A stretch of 64,000 nucleotides of DNA from Ianthella basta. Taxonomy: Eukaryota > Porifera > Demospongiae > Verongiida > Ianthellidae. The stretch spans positions 2,270,001 through 2,334,000 of the forward strand of contig OZ025875.1 of assembly GCA_964019415.1 (NCBI GenBank). The letters run 5' to 3'. Each line of letters opens with the position of its first letter. Position 1 is the stretch's first letter. The notes beneath the pieces are model-generated. The model did not search any database, had not been told where the DNA came from, and saw nothing but the letters and a program-made list of their open reading frames with translations. This document shows positions 52,101-61,475 of this stretch, piece after piece. The translations under genes and the position numbers were made by a program.

Positions 52101-54896
52101 GGTTTTTGACCTGGCCTCTATTCAAGCCCGGGCCTCTATTAAAATGAACTGATTTCTAGCCATGTTTCCTATATAAAATCTCTGAAAAGACATGGCTGTC
52201 GTTGAGGATCCACATGTGCTGAGAAGGCACGAGTTCTCAGAAGTCGTCAAGCTCGCAATTTGGTCTCATCCAGCAACTCCCATCTCTCTCGCATGCAGCG
52301 GCTTCTTTCGCATCTCCACTACATTCGCTCCATACCTTCAGGAAGAATTAGCTACGCAGTGTGCTTCTCTTCTGACTTGGACATTGCTACTGCAGCAGGA
52401 ACTATAAGTAAGTAACGCGCGTGCACTGTGTTCGATTCGTACCTAAAGCGTGCACCTCAGATGCTGCAGAGTGCCAGTGTGTGGGTTCCGGATCTGGCTT
52501 CAATTTGAACTTGGCTTCTATTCAAGCCCCGGGTTCTATTAAAGATTCGCTGCTCTGACCCCCGGCCCCTATTTGAGCCTGGCCTCTATACGGACATATA
52601 CGGTATGTATTGCATGTGGGTTATGGCAAACACTGTTTACATAGGGTGAACCGTGTGGTTAATCACATTCTTCTATGTTACCATGGCTACACATGTGACT
52701 GTGCATGATGTGCACATGATTTGAGAGCTGAATTGAACAGAAATGCAAAATTCGTCCTGCCTCTCTGAAGCAATTACGAATAAAAGCATTTTTGTTGCAG
52801 CAAGACGTCTGTGCGCGGCGTGAAGATGGTTATGCAGTCATTTTCGAGGGCTTGTTCAAACAAATTATGACGTTTCAGCATTAACAATCATGAAGGTCTT
52901 CCTCAGCTCGCAAGGAGACTGCATGGCAATAATTCTGCATTGTAACTTTTCTAAGGCAATATTAGTGTTGAAAGCCTTTGGAGCAGATGGTTATACATTA
53001 TACTGACCACATGGCCCAGGTGTATGAACCATGTAATGGCAAAGCTTCTATATAGCCTATACATGTCATGGCCTTCACTTTATAAATCATCCATCCAACA
53101 CACTATAATAGTCCAATAAGTTCCTCCTGACACGTGTTCACGACAGCCCACACACAGTATGCATGGGAGCAAGTCCTCCCTACCAGTCCAGTGCCATGTA
53201 ACATAACGCTTCATTTTCTGTTACAGTGCACTTTTGTTTGAGCAAAGTGACTTTACCTAATCTCCTAAAATTGCATTAAACTTAATGTACTTTTACATAT
53301 ACTGCCATATTCATATGAATGTGGAATCTGTCCACAGTATGCATAGTATGTGAATTTCAGATACTGTATACAGAAACAATGAACAGAGAGTGTCCTAATA
53401 ATAACAATATAAAATGACTATGTAAGTCAATAATATTTGCATAAGTGTATGTGAAGAGTTAATTACATTGGTCTATGTACCATGGTAACACGAATGAAAG
53501 ATAACATTTGAAACTACACATGGTAAGGAAAGAAGGGGGAAGGGATAAATGGCAGTGAACTGGACCAGCAATGGCGACCTCCAGATCATAAACCAATCCT
53601 TTAGCAGCCAGGTCACTGGTCACCGCCAACAGCCACCGATCCATTCCATCCTTATATACCAATCTGGGCAGGCTCCATCCAGAGCCTCCTTTGAAACTTC
53701 CGCACTGACTAATCAGGTTATCAGCACTGGAGGTTGCCAGTGCTGGTCCGGTTCACTGCCATTTCCCCTTCCACGAAGGGAAAACCATGTTCCCTTCTAT
53801 GCACTACTTCTTTCTTTACCATGTGTAGTTTCAAACATTATCTTTCCTTTGTACGTACATGAAAGTATTTGTCATCATCTTTACCTTTATACTCCTGTAC
53901 TCCACTCAGGAAACTGAGGAAGGCTATCCATGTAAAGCTGTTGCTCAACCTCTGCTTTGCTCTGTTGGGGCTGTATGTCACCTTCATCATTAGCACTGTC
54001 TCAACTGGTGTACCTGTGCTCTGTGGAGTGGTCTCTGCTCTCATGCACTACTTCTTCCTGGCTGTGTTCTTCTGGATGGCAGCAGAAGCCATTCACTTAC
54101 ACAAGAAGTTGGTGACTGTGTTCAAACCAGACATCACCAGCTATGTCACCATTGCCATGGCAATATGCTGGGGTAGGTTGGTGCATGTGGAGAGGGAAAG
54201 TAACACAATAACTTGCATTTTCTTTGTACTTTATTGCCTTCATGTGCAATCCTACCTCCTACAGTGGTTCCAGCTTTCATTGTGGTGTTCTCCTTGGCTC
54301 CATACTACCACAACTACATTCATTCAAGATTGTAAGGAGCTTGACAGAATACTCCACTGTAATGCCTGTGTTCAGTGTACTTGAAGTTGGTGTTTTCTCT
54401 TTCTACAAATTGCAGCTGCCGCGTGTATGGCTACTCCTTCTATATTGGTCTGCTTGTACCATTTGGTGTCATCTACATTATGAACTGGGTCATATTCATC
54501 CTCATCTTTGCCAATCTGGTGTGTAAGTCCAATGTTAGGGAGGAGACAAGCAAGAATGGGAACCTTCGCAAACTGAAGGAGAACTTCATGATTGCCCTGG
54601 GACTGTCTCTTCTCTTTGGAATGGGCTGGGCCATTGGTCTGCTAGCCACCAGTGATCTTCCTGATGCAGTGCGCTACCCTGCTGAGTGGGTCTTCACCCT
54701 GACTACTGCCTTCCTGGGTGTGTACCTGTTTGTCCTGCATGTTCTAAAATCTCAAGAAGCACGTAGACTTTGGAAGAGGTGGCTTCTCTGCCAGCGTAAG
54801 CGGGCTGCTTATGGCATGTCAACCAGTAATACAAGCAAGTCTCGCTTGACTTCCACTCTCGCATCCTGGACAAGGACTTTTAGACGTAGCCACTGA
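39102..54896 (+). CDS. Adhesion GPCR unit 3 (spliced, complete model)
   Basis: The model has 21 exons totalling 4,173 bp, 1,390 residues plus stop, with all phases matching. Order: candidate signal peptide in two small exons, a FN3-like domain, a FN3 domain split over two exons, Ig-c, Ig-d, EGF, Ig-e, linker with RRKR, SEA-like, HRM, GAIN with GPS, seven helices and a short tail. Compared with unit 1 it lacks the first Ig, the second FN3, Ig-a and Ig-b, and its tail stops early. The role should be as for unit 1: a surface adhesion receptor cleaved at the GPS. The 5' exons are the least certain part because a 6.3-kb intron separates them. Confidence 0.75.
39532..39792. mobile_element. Small hAT-like terminal-inverted-repeat element
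   Basis: The left end CAGGGCCGTACGCA is mirrored by TGTGTACGGCCCTG on the right, and both ends are flanked by AGATC (39527-39531 and 39793-39797). The 261-bp element has no ORF of its own. The CAGGG terminus suggests a hAT-type non-autonomous element; a 5-bp duplication fits some hAT groups but not most. Confidence 0.65.
39990..40110 (+). repeat. Diverged relative of the Helitron-like elements
   Basis: GAATATATAAAGCTGACCCTG, a CTGTCTGTCTG run, then TTCTTGCGCCATTGTCGTCAAACTC parallels the first 100 bp of the elements at 43043 and 43478. Its ends are not identifiable. Confidence 0.5.
40557..40850 (+). repeat. Dispersed repeat R1, plus copy
   Basis: It aligns with 26953-27260 over nearly its full length, with about 10-15 percent difference by eye. 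It lies directly before the right R4 copy. Confidence 0.7.
40944..41474 (+). repeat. Duplicated block R4, right copy
   Basis: It aligns with 37699-38268 in the same orientation. It has an extra GGGAACTGGTTACACC insertion and lacks part of the middle of the left copy. Confidence 0.75.
41519..41572. repeat. (CA)n microsatellite
   Basis: About 54 bp of CA dinucleotide with one CTCACA interruption. Confidence 0.95.
42052..42579. mobile_element. Penelope-like inverted terminal repeat with 15-bp target duplication
   Basis: Two arms of 207 bp (42083-42289 and 42374-42580) are apparently perfect inverted copies separated by 84 bp. The insertion is bracketed by the direct repeat TATGTTTGAACTTGA at 42037-42051 and 42580-42594. 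The right arm read forward contains GTTGACAAAGGCC, then GGCCGAAACGTCCTGC, related to the hammerhead-like fragment at 21931. Inverted, partly duplicated terminal repeats and variable target duplications are typical of Penelope-like elements. No reverse transcriptase remains. A fold-back DNA transposon is the main alternative. Confidence 0.65.
43043..43477 (+). mobile_element. Helitron-like element, complete ends
   Basis: The 5' end is TCTAATATATAAAGCC after an A. The 3' end has a hairpin CTCGCCGAAGGCGAG, 8 bases, then CTAG followed by T. TC start, CTRR end, a subterminal hairpin and insertion between A and T are Helitron hallmarks. The interior holds a (TG)n tract (about 43064-43110) and a long poly-G region, and no helicase gene, so it is non-autonomous. 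Confidence 0.75.
43478..43790 (+). mobile_element. Second Helitron-like element, head-to-tail
   Basis: It begins TCTAATATACAAAGCCG directly at the CTAG end of the previous copy. It parallels that copy through CGTTTCTTGC, GTTGACG, CCGTC and GCTGTAGCAGTAAC, then diverges, so the 3' hairpin end is missing. Confidence 0.7.
45543..45860 (+). CDS. Unit 3 exon: FN3-like domain
   Basis: This phase 1-1 exon of 106 residues starts [16 protein letters not shown] and ends [19 protein letters not shown], then [15 protein letters not shown]. The LxPGTxYxFxL strand and length suit FN3, but the core tryptophan is at an unusual place and extra cysteines are present. Unit 4 retains only the last bases (about 59130). 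Confidence 0.6.
45966..47418 (+). CDS. Unit 3 exons: split FN3 domain
   Basis: The first half (45966-46052) encodes [20 protein letters not shown] and ends TTCC|GTGAGC. The second half (47182-47418) encodes [30 protein letters not shown] and a GARG end at a GAG|GTTAGT donor. Both joins are phase 1. An 1.1-kb intron splits the domain; unit 4 has the same split. Confidence 0.85.
46053..47181. other. Intron within the split FN3 of unit 3
   Basis: The only notable content is a 164-codon + frame at 46574-47068 with no recognisable domain and no repeat signature. I take it as non-coding. Confidence 0.5.
47518..47680 (-). repeat. Dispersed repeat R1, minus copy
   Basis: The reverse complement of R1 ends in the GGCACTTCGCCCCC side and is followed by a poly-C run (47680-47692). 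It lies in the intron between the FN3 and Ig-c exons. Confidence 0.7.
47971..48273 (+). CDS. Unit 3 exon: Ig domain (Ig-c)
   Basis: This phase 1-1 exon shows [18 protein letters not shown] and [12 protein letters not shown]. It is one codon longer than the unit 1 exon at 5552, and open. Confidence 0.9.
48372..48743 (+). CDS. Unit 3 exon: Ig domain (Ig-d)
   Basis: This phase 1-1 exon of 372 bp shows [20 protein letters not shown] and [10 protein letters not shown]. It is nearly identical to the unit 1 exon at 5948, and the flanking introns are similar too. Confidence 0.92.
48863..49000 (+). CDS. Unit 3 exon: EGF-like domain
   Basis: This 138-bp phase 1-1 exon has six cysteines as in unit 1 ([23 protein letters not shown]). 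Confidence 0.9.
49068..49346 (+). CDS. Unit 3 exon: Ig domain (Ig-e)
   Basis: This phase 1-1 exon shows [21 protein letters not shown] and [12 protein letters not shown], with 279 bp as in units 1 and 4. Confidence 0.92.
49415..49814 (+). CDS. Unit 3 exons: furin-like linker and SEA-like module
   Basis: 49415-49497 encodes [17 protein letters not shown] is a furin-type site. 49571-49814 encodes the SEA-like module, one codon longer than in unit 1 (TTDDIVITV). The acceptor TTATTAG before CTGCAATTG is unambiguous here and fixes the start in the other units. Confidence 0.75.
49992..50236 (+). CDS. Unit 3 exon: HRM
   Basis: This phase 1-0 exon of 245 bp shows [35 protein letters not shown] and WEEPQCGSC. 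All HRM cysteines match unit 1. Confidence 0.8.
50376..51249 (+). CDS. Unit 3 exons: GAIN domain
   Basis: Three exons (50376-50519, 50600-50694, 50784-51249) have the same lengths as in unit 1 and no stop. They contain [30 protein letters not shown] and [12 protein letters not shown]. Confidence 0.87.
51336..51622 (+). CDS. Unit 3 exons: GPS motif
   Basis: Exons 51336-51393 and 51519-51622 encode [24 protein letters not shown] and [15 protein letters not shown]. The HL-T cleavage site is intact. Confidence 0.92.
51827..51954 (+). CDS. Unit 3 exon: helix 1
   Basis: This phase 0-2 exon of 128 bp shows [20 protein letters not shown] followed by TYLGEK. Its donor is followed by a short repeated AGGAGTGAGTAGTACTG. 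Confidence 0.9.
52056..52603. mobile_element. TA-flanked terminal-inverted-repeat element
   Basis: CCGTATATGTCCGAATAGAG at the left is mirrored by CTCTATACGGACATATACGG at the right, each flanked by TA. Inside, CGGGCCTCTATT and AAGCCC(G)GG words repeat near both ends. The 548-bp element has no transposase; a 71-codon frame inside has no known domain. Confidence 0.7.
53475..53865. mobile_element. Fold-back element before the helix 2 exon
   Basis: AAATGGCAGTGAACTGGACC near 53549 is mirrored by GGTCCGGTTCACTGCCATTT near 53744. Further out, GTTTGAAACTACACATGGTA-type sequence pairs across the element, so about 390 bp form a long imperfect palindrome. The element ends 45 bp before the helix 2 exon. 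Confidence 0.7.
53910..54172 (+). CDS. Unit 3 exon: helices 2 to 4
   Basis: This phase 2-1 exon of 263 bp is almost identical to units 1 and 2 ([42 protein letters not shown]). Confidence 0.92.
54265..54331 (+). CDS. Unit 3 exon: helix 4 end and loop
   Basis: This 67-bp exon encodes [19 protein letters not shown], with GTAAGG donor and phase 1-2 as in unit 1. Confidence 0.88.
54416..54896 (+). CDS. Unit 3 exon: helices 5 to 7 and short tail
   Basis: The exon encodes [40 protein letters not shown] and [18 protein letters not shown], then a basic tail ending TFRRSH and TGA. Relative to unit 1 one base is missing near 54885 (CGTAGCCACTGAGGG against CGTGACACACCGAGG), which creates the stop and cuts the tail by about 130 residues. 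Confidence 0.88.
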
Positions 54897-55303
54897 GGGA
54901 GGATGGCAAAAGCACTGACACAATGACACATAACACACCTGCTGCATCTGATAATCTACACTTTTTCTCTAGTCCTACTAGAAGGATGATAGACACTGCC
55001 TCCACTTTTGCTGAGCCATCCTCCGTGAAGGGAAATACCACTGCTGAGGCCCCATCTCTCATTTTGCCACCAGTGGAGACTCAGTTAGTCAGCAAATTGG
55101 ACCAAGATGAACAGTCCAACAATGAAGAACCTGTGAAAGTGGACATTGACGCTGACTCCATCATTGAAACCATGAGTTTCCATGACAACTCCTCTTTGTT
55201 GGGCTTTAATGTTCTCTCTGCTCAGCAAGACCCAACTCCAACTGGCACAGATGGAGATTGCAACACAGTCCAGAACAAGGAAACTGATCATGAAGGGCTC
55301 TGA
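54897..55303 (+). pseudogene. Lost cytoplasmic tail of unit 3 (out of frame)
   Basis: The unit 1-like tail continues in another frame without further damage, to SFHDNSSLLGFNVLSAQQDP and a KETDHEGL end with a TGA at 55301-55303. Only one frameshift separates it from the receptor, so the loss is recent, or is an assembly error. Confidence 0.8.
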
Positions 55304-55551
55304 CACATTTCCATCATCTGCACCTATGCTATTTACAGCATACTGTATTTCCTCAGTGTGACACAGAATGCACTATGCTAATCAACACTGTGCAATGCAT
55401 ATCTAGGCTGTATTATGCATGCAAATGTAGTAAGATAATCAGTACATACACTGATTGCTTTATAGTATTAAGTGTGTGCTTCTATTTTGTAGTCCTATTA
55501 TAGAGGATGCCAAAATATAATACTTGAACGTGTGCACTGTTTTAGTGTATC

Positions 55552-55557
55552 AATAAA
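55552..55557 (+). promoter_or_regulatory. Candidate poly(A) signal of unit 3
   Basis: AATAAA lies about 655 bp after the stop codon at 54896 and 250 bp after the end of the out-of-frame tail. Confidence 0.5.
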
Positions 55558-55960
55558 GTTTAACTGAAGTGAAGAGGGTTACAATTGGCCAGTCAGAAGC
55601 TGCTCATCTAAGTTTGGTTTGTGATCACTGATAACAGTTCCTAAAAGCTGTTGTTCGAAAAGGGTAAAATAAATGGAAAGTAACCATCTTCACTGGTTCT
55701 TCTCAAGGGAGTTACAAGCAGACCACAGCTGTGCAGATTTGGTCTGCGCATGCATATGGTGTGTGTATTATGCTCATGGCCACCAGATGTATAGTGTTGT
55801 CACTGGGATTTCCATAAAGAGGCATAGACATATATCTATGTATTCTTCATGCATTTGATATATACCATCATCAGGAGATCGAAGCGAAAGCACTGGAAGT
55901 CCAAGATATGGCTAGATACAATGAAGATGATCATCAGTTGGTCAGTTGGTCAGCTGCACC

Positions 55961-56600
55961 ACACTGTTAAACATATGGTCTGACCATCACACCATGGCTA
56001 ATCAGTGCTCACGCCAAAGGTGTGGTCGCTCACATCTTTACTTTACTGTGATCAAAGTTCACACTGATACCAGTGCACTGTTGCTCACATCATTTCTGTT
56101 TGATTAAGAGAAGAATTTTACACACACAAAGATGAGAGTTAACTATTATATGAATCCTACAAGATCTAATTATACTAGCTACTGTCAGAGATCACTTAGC
56201 TGTAAGGTATGTTGTGTACAGTGGGAGGACCTCCTCAAACTAAGTTTAATATCAGCCTAGTGTAATGTACCATGAGTTACTTAACAATCCCACCAGGTGG
56301 TATGCTGCATACTACCTATATGCATATCGTAGTGTACCATATCTACAGTGAAATGCACCATGAAGCTGAATTATTAGTCTTGTTACAAACTGTTCTAATA
56401 AAATGTTTGCTGCATGCTATACTATTCAAATCTTCAAAGTAGCATAGCATATCAGCAGTGAAATGTATCATGAAGTGACTATATCTCTTACAGATTGTTC
56501 CCATGATGGTATGTTATGTACTGCATGATTGGAGTGAGCATCACACTGCAAATGGGTGTGCTCACTGTGGCAACTAACCACACTAAAATTGGGTAGGAAC
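55961..56600 (-). repeat. Dispersed repeat R3, minus copy
   Basis: It is the inverted counterpart of 36890-37410, sharing GCAAATGGGTGTGCTCAC, CAATCCCACCAGGTGGTATG, GTGTACAGTGGGAGGACCTC and ACACAAAGATGAGAG. The left end is near CACACTGTTAA. Confidence 0.6.
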
Positions 56601-57190
56601 ATCTCTGTATTTCAAACAGTGAACTGTTAAGAGCTATGTAGGAAAGCTGTGCACTGCTGTTTAGGTTGCATCACTAGCTGTAGTATTCTAACAATTTACT
56701 TTCAGCTCAAGGTAGAGCACTAGGCAGGATGCCACTAATAGCTGCACACCTCAACCTACAGCTGGGATGGTTTTGGCTGTATGCAATAACTAGTGATGAT
56801 ACCATTGACATAGTGTAAACTACACTGTTAAAAACTTGGTGTGAGGATCACACTGATTATTGGTGTGAATGGGTTGCATCTGTGAGCACACCAAATTTTG
56901 GTGTGAAGGTCACCACATTGCAAATAGAGTGATAATCACACTCAGAATTAGTGTGAGCTTCACACTTAGTAGATGCATTTTAAGAGTGATCCTCACACTT
57001 TAGATGCACATAATTATACCGGTTCCAAATTCAAATCTAAAAATAGAAGTTTTCTACTCCTGCATGTCATGCAATACGCATGCACCTTGAATAGTATAGT
57101 TGCAGCAGTAGTCAATGATTAAGCAGAAACCAGAAACACTGGCTATACGTACAATAATATAACAAAAAGGAGAATACGGGAAAAAGGGAA

Positions 57191-58333
57191 CTAAATGTTT
57201 AGCTTTGCTGCCAGTCTGGCCAAAGCCTGTTTCTTTGGCAGCTTCACTTTGAGGAAAGCATATTCCAAAAACTGAAAAAACGAGTTAACCCCAATGGGGA
57301 AGTTAAGGTGGAAAACAAAAAAGGCTGCAAATAAAATGACAGCACAGTGGGTGGCTTTAACAGCAAACAGGATCTTCTTCTCCAGAACTAGGAAGACTTC
57401 TTCCACCTTCTTTATTCTTCCAGTGCATAATAGGCAGCCCTGGGTTGTGGCCATGTTTCCAGCTTCCTTGGCAATGTCTGCATTGCTCTGTAATGTGACA
57501 TACATATTTTATGATATTGTGTGCAATTATATGTGCAAGTACAGTATGCATATGACACTGCATGCATAATGTAATCACACAATGAATGCAGAATAACTCA
57601 CAGGTACTAGTCGGATAATTTGTGTGTGGTCAGGCTTCGACCGTGGATCAGGGAGCAGGTATAGCAGAATGATCAAGGCAATGACTGCCAGTGTACCTGC
57701 ATGCAAAGTGCAATTTTAAAGGATTGAAGCATTAAAATTACTCAATTACTGTACATAATATGCATCAAAATGAACAACTTACAACTATACATAGCCGTAC
57801 GTGTGCATGCATATGTATGCAACCATGCATAGAAGATGATCACATAATATTATAACATACCTTCATCTGTCTCCTCGCTACAGTAACTAATCCACAACTG
57901 TAAAGTTGGGTTGTCCCGCTCTGACTCAGCAACTTCCAATATCCGGGGCTGAAGTTCCAGCCACTTGAGTTTGCAAGCCAGAAAAAAAGAATGCATCCCT
58001 TCCACAACCCGGCAGAACTCATTCTCAAACTGTTTGTAGAAGAAAATCATTATGCAGTGCATTATCATTGGAACCATGTCAACCAACATAAAAATCTGTT
58101 AGCTCACGCATGATGAAATTTCTTAACAGTGCAATGTGTATATTATTATATTACTTTATGCGTTAAAGGTACAGACATAACGTTATTCTCACCTCTTCAA
58201 GTCTACCCAAGAAAGGGTAGGAATTCATAAAGGAATGAATAGTGTATAGCTGAGTTGGGTCCTGCAGTTGGCTACGACGAAAGTGAAAGGTCCTGTCCAT
58301 CAAATCCTTTATAATTTGAGGGTCAGGGTGTTG
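57191..58333 (-). CDS. Unknown multi-helix protein, 3' four exons
   Basis: Four minus-strand exons join in phase to 255 residues plus stop: 58193-58333 (QHPDPQIIKDLMDRTFHFRR), 57861-58095 (MLVDMVPMIMHCIMIFFYKQ, FLACKLKWLELQPR), 57602-57696 (LAVIALIILLYLLPDPRSKP) and 57191-57487 (AVKATHCAVILFAAFFVFHL, ending KKQALARLAAKLNI, stop TAG). All have GT/AG sites (GAG|GTGAG, AAG|GTATG, CCT|GTGAG). Three hydrophobic segments suggest a membrane protein. I do not recognise the family. Further 5' exons should lie to the right of 58333 but were not found. Confidence 0.65.
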
Positions 58334-59240
58334 CTGCAAAAGAGAATAAATTCATGTTATATTTAATACAATGAAGCAAAGTAATCATGCATCCATTAAT
58401 CTTTCGCATATGCATGCATGCATGTATATAGGCAGTAGCATGACATTGTATGGGCCATATAGTTGAGATGGCTAATATCCAGGAATTGCATGTATACTTA
58501 AAGGGATGAACAATATCATTTCATGCAGAATTGCTAATACTGTTCCCATGTACATGTTGGTTTAAGTACTGAGCACAAGCATGTACCTAGGGGGTTTGGG
58601 AGGGGGGGGGGGGGGGGTTCGGTGCCTAGGAATTCCGCCAGAGAAGCAGCTCCTATAACTTTTAGCTATAATCATATATACTAAATCTGTGTTGTACTAC
58701 TGTACAGTAGTCTTACAATGGGCAGTGCCACTCAAAACCCTGTTAAGCTTGAGAAGATCAGCTTAGCTGCTAGCAAGCACAAGCTGGACAATCTCTTTAC
58801 AGACGCTAGAATTGTGCTACATGCTAATCCATACGATGAGTTCCACTCTGAGAGTAAAAGCCCCCCCCCCCAGTCTCAGAACTGCGTACGGGCCTTATAC
58901 ATTGGCAGATACATGAAATTGATTGTCCAAGAACATAATGGGTATGAATGAACACTTTTTTATACAGAGGAATGTGAGCACGATCACATTTCTAGATTTG
59001 TAGCTACATGGACAGACAGAAATGTTCAACTATGGACTAGCCAAGATTCACTATCTAGCTGCTAGGCTTTATACTAGGACAATTGTAAACAAACTAGCAA
59101 TTAAACTAACAAATAATTACTTACAAACTGCTGATGGTGAGGATGCTGTGACTGCAGGCCAGGACGAGTACCTTCTTGCTCAACAGAGAGCTGAAGAGAA
59201 GTCAATTGCTTATCACTCTTCTCTTCCTCCTCCTGTGTAG
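58334..59240. other. Spacer before unit 4
   Basis: It has a poly-G run (about 58602-58617), a poly-C run (58860-58872), and a short + frame at 58718-58951 (MGSATQNPVKLEKISLAASK) with no recognised domain. Near 59130, ACTGCTGATGGTGAGG matches the end of the unit 3 FN3-like exon at 45851, the last trace of that exon in unit 4. Confidence 0.45.
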
Positions 59241-59895
59241 TTCCTTTAGTGCCTCAAGTTGTCAATGCCACCAGCATTAATTCTACCACTGTGTTGGTGA
59301 CTTGGATTGAGCCTGAGGTGTTTTTCCGTGAGTGCATGCAAAACTGCACCTATGTGGCTACTGTAAATGAGCTCCATAAACATAGCTGTGTGTGTTACTC
59401 CATACATGAGTGAGTTGGTGGTTGCTTGTTTGAACAATGACAACTTCTGAATAGGATCTGACTCTTAACTGTAGTGTGTGTAACTTTGAGGTGTTGTATT
59501 GTAATTTATGCTAACACCTCCTCCCTCTCTCAGCTCAGAATAACAGCTTGACCACTTATGAGGTGCAGTACCGAGGAGTAGCCACTCCTAATAATGTGAG
59601 TGGAGCTTTCTTTGAAGCAGTCACTGAACCTGCTGGGATGATGTTGTCCTATGACATATGACATTCTTGGTCTCATGGCTTACTCTACCTACAATGTGTC
59701 TGTGAGAGCAACAAACCAGTATGAACCCTTCTGCTCCATTGGAATTGCAGGTGGAATATGCTAGCTCCAGAGGGTTCACTCTTGAGTGGAACCCTCCCAG
59801 CACTACAAATGAAATCACTGACTTCTACCAATTGGAGCTGTTTGCATATGACAACCTAGACCTGCCTACATTGGACCCCATCAATGTTAGCAATA
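59241..59895 (+). pseudogene. Unit 4 relics: FN3 exons
   Basis: The first half (59241-59327) is open and matches 45966-46052. The second half (from 59534) has a 7-bp insertion (TATGACATATGACATTC), which shifts the frame, and at 59719 runs without an intron into a second FN3 (APLELQVEYASS, LEWNPPSTTNE) related to unit 1 exon 4101. That FN3 loses its last third at about 59895. Confidence 0.85.
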
Positions 59896-60062
59896 GATAT
59901 GTAGGGCAACATAGCTTGAGCTAAGACAGAGAACACAGCACTGGTCTTCTTTCCATGCATGCACTGGTGTCAATACAATGTCTAGAGTAGGCCAATCTGT
60001 CTCACGTGAGCATTCTATAAATTCAGTCTCTATAACTCCATACGTATATCTAATTTCTGCAG

Positions 60063-60377
60063 TGCCTCATGAAGTAGCCCCCTTAAACGATGTGACCAAC
60101 AGGCCAATCAGCATGGGAGACCAAGTAACCTTTTCCTTTGTCATTGTGAATGATCCTATTCCAAATGTCACAAGGGAGGCTATCCAGTGGGTGTTCATGG
60201 GAAGTGGAGTGGCTGTCAACCTCTCCTGCACTAGTACCCTCAAGTACACCTTCTCTGATGACTGCCTCAACCTCACTGTGAACAACACAGTGGGCAGTGA
60301 TGCTGGCTTCTACCAGGTAACAATCACAACTGAAGGTTGAATTGGAATGAGTGCAGTTGAGATATCAGTCAGTGGAT
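60063..60377 (+). pseudogene. Unit 4 Ig-a exon with nonsense codon
   Basis: It has the same length (315 bp) and phase as 4560-4874 in unit 1. A TGA at 60338-60340 interrupts the final strand (TTEG*IGMSAV). The donor is still present (GGAT|GTGAG). Confidence 0.88.
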
Positions 60378-60423
60378 GTGAGTGAAGAAAACAAGAATTG
60401 ATGTTTGCTTATGCATGTGCATG

Positions 60424-60592
<169 letters not shown>

Positions 60593-60650
60593 CTATTACC
60601 ACAGCTCAGTGCCTTTAGTAACACACTATCATGTGCTATTTGTATCGTAG

Positions 60651-60925
60651 TTCCACCTGAGCTAGTCACCTCTCTGATGAATGCCACACGGGCCCAGGGA
60701 AGCTCTCACATGTTCATTTGTGCGGCAGTGTCTGATCCTCGTCCTGTGTTTGTCTTCCGCTTCAATGGGGAAAGGATAACGCTGAACAGTGCAAAGTATG
60801 CCTTGGTCACCAACAGCAGTCATGGCACTCTGACTGTGTTCAAGGCAGTGATGAAGGGACCTACACCTGTTCTGCTTCCAACAGATATGGAAGTGTGAGC
60901 ACTGCAGCTGTACTAACAGTGCAAG
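60651..60925 (+). pseudogene. Unit 4 Ig-b exon with 7-bp deletion
   Basis: It matches the unit 1 exon at 5145 but is 275 bp instead of 282. The loss near 60843 (GTGTTCAAGGCAG against GTGTTCAACCTACAAGGCAG) shifts the frame before the second cysteine. Confidence 0.88.
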
Positions 60926-61051
60926 GTGTGTTTGCTATTTGCTCTTAACTGTTCAGTGCTGGGTAGAAGTTCAAGTTATTTGTGTCAAATGCATATTTGT
61001 TTATGTGGATTACTGCAGGAATATTGCTTCTTGATTCATCTTTCTTCTCAG

Positions 61052-61357
61052 TTCCCCCCACACTCATCTTCTCCCCTTCTGCTGTCCGTGATGTTGTGAG
61101 AGGAGAAACTTTGGTTGCCTCATGTCGAGCTAATGCTGATCCACCACCAATGATTCAGTGGTTCAGAGGAGACCAGATGCTTAATGATGGAGACCGATCT
61201 ACATGAAATGTAACAATACCACAAAGCTTTGAAGGCATTGACCCCAGGAGCCAGCTCACTATAACAGACTTCACATCTGATGATGCAGGGAATTATTCCT
61301 GTGTGGCTGTCAACAGTCTGGGGAATGATTCCAAGTCATTTCAAGTCAATGTTGTGG
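61052..61357 (+). pseudogene. Unit 4 Ig-c exon with nonsense codon
   Basis: The frame is kept over 306 bp, but TGA at 61204-61206 follows GDRST. The parts before and after are well conserved ([21 protein letters not shown]). Confidence 0.88.
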
Positions 61358-61475
61358 GTGAGTCAGATCCAATCCATTACAAAATGCAATGGTAGCCTGT
61401 AACTATTCTGATTTGTACTGCATGTGCTTCCATTCTCTGTGTGCATTCTAATCTGTATCTTTACTCTGTATGCAG

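Larger units (their letters stand above)
51955..53909. other. Helix 1 to helix 2 intron of unit 3
   Basis: It contains a TIR element (52056-52603) and a fold-back (about 53475-53865). The middle, 52885-53240, aligns with the same intron of unit 2. Confidence 0.65.
55304..57190. other. Spacer between unit 3 and the minus-strand gene
   Basis: The first 600 bp share sequence with the flank after unit 2. A reverse copy of repeat R3 follows (55961-56600). 56820-57000 has more GTGTGA/TCACAC palindromes (GGTGTGAGGATCACAC). No gene was seen. Confidence 0.6.

Noticed and set aside
53549..53917. 122-codon + frame before the unit 3 helix 2 exon
   Set aside because: It consists of the fold-back element sequence and overlaps intron; no domain is present.
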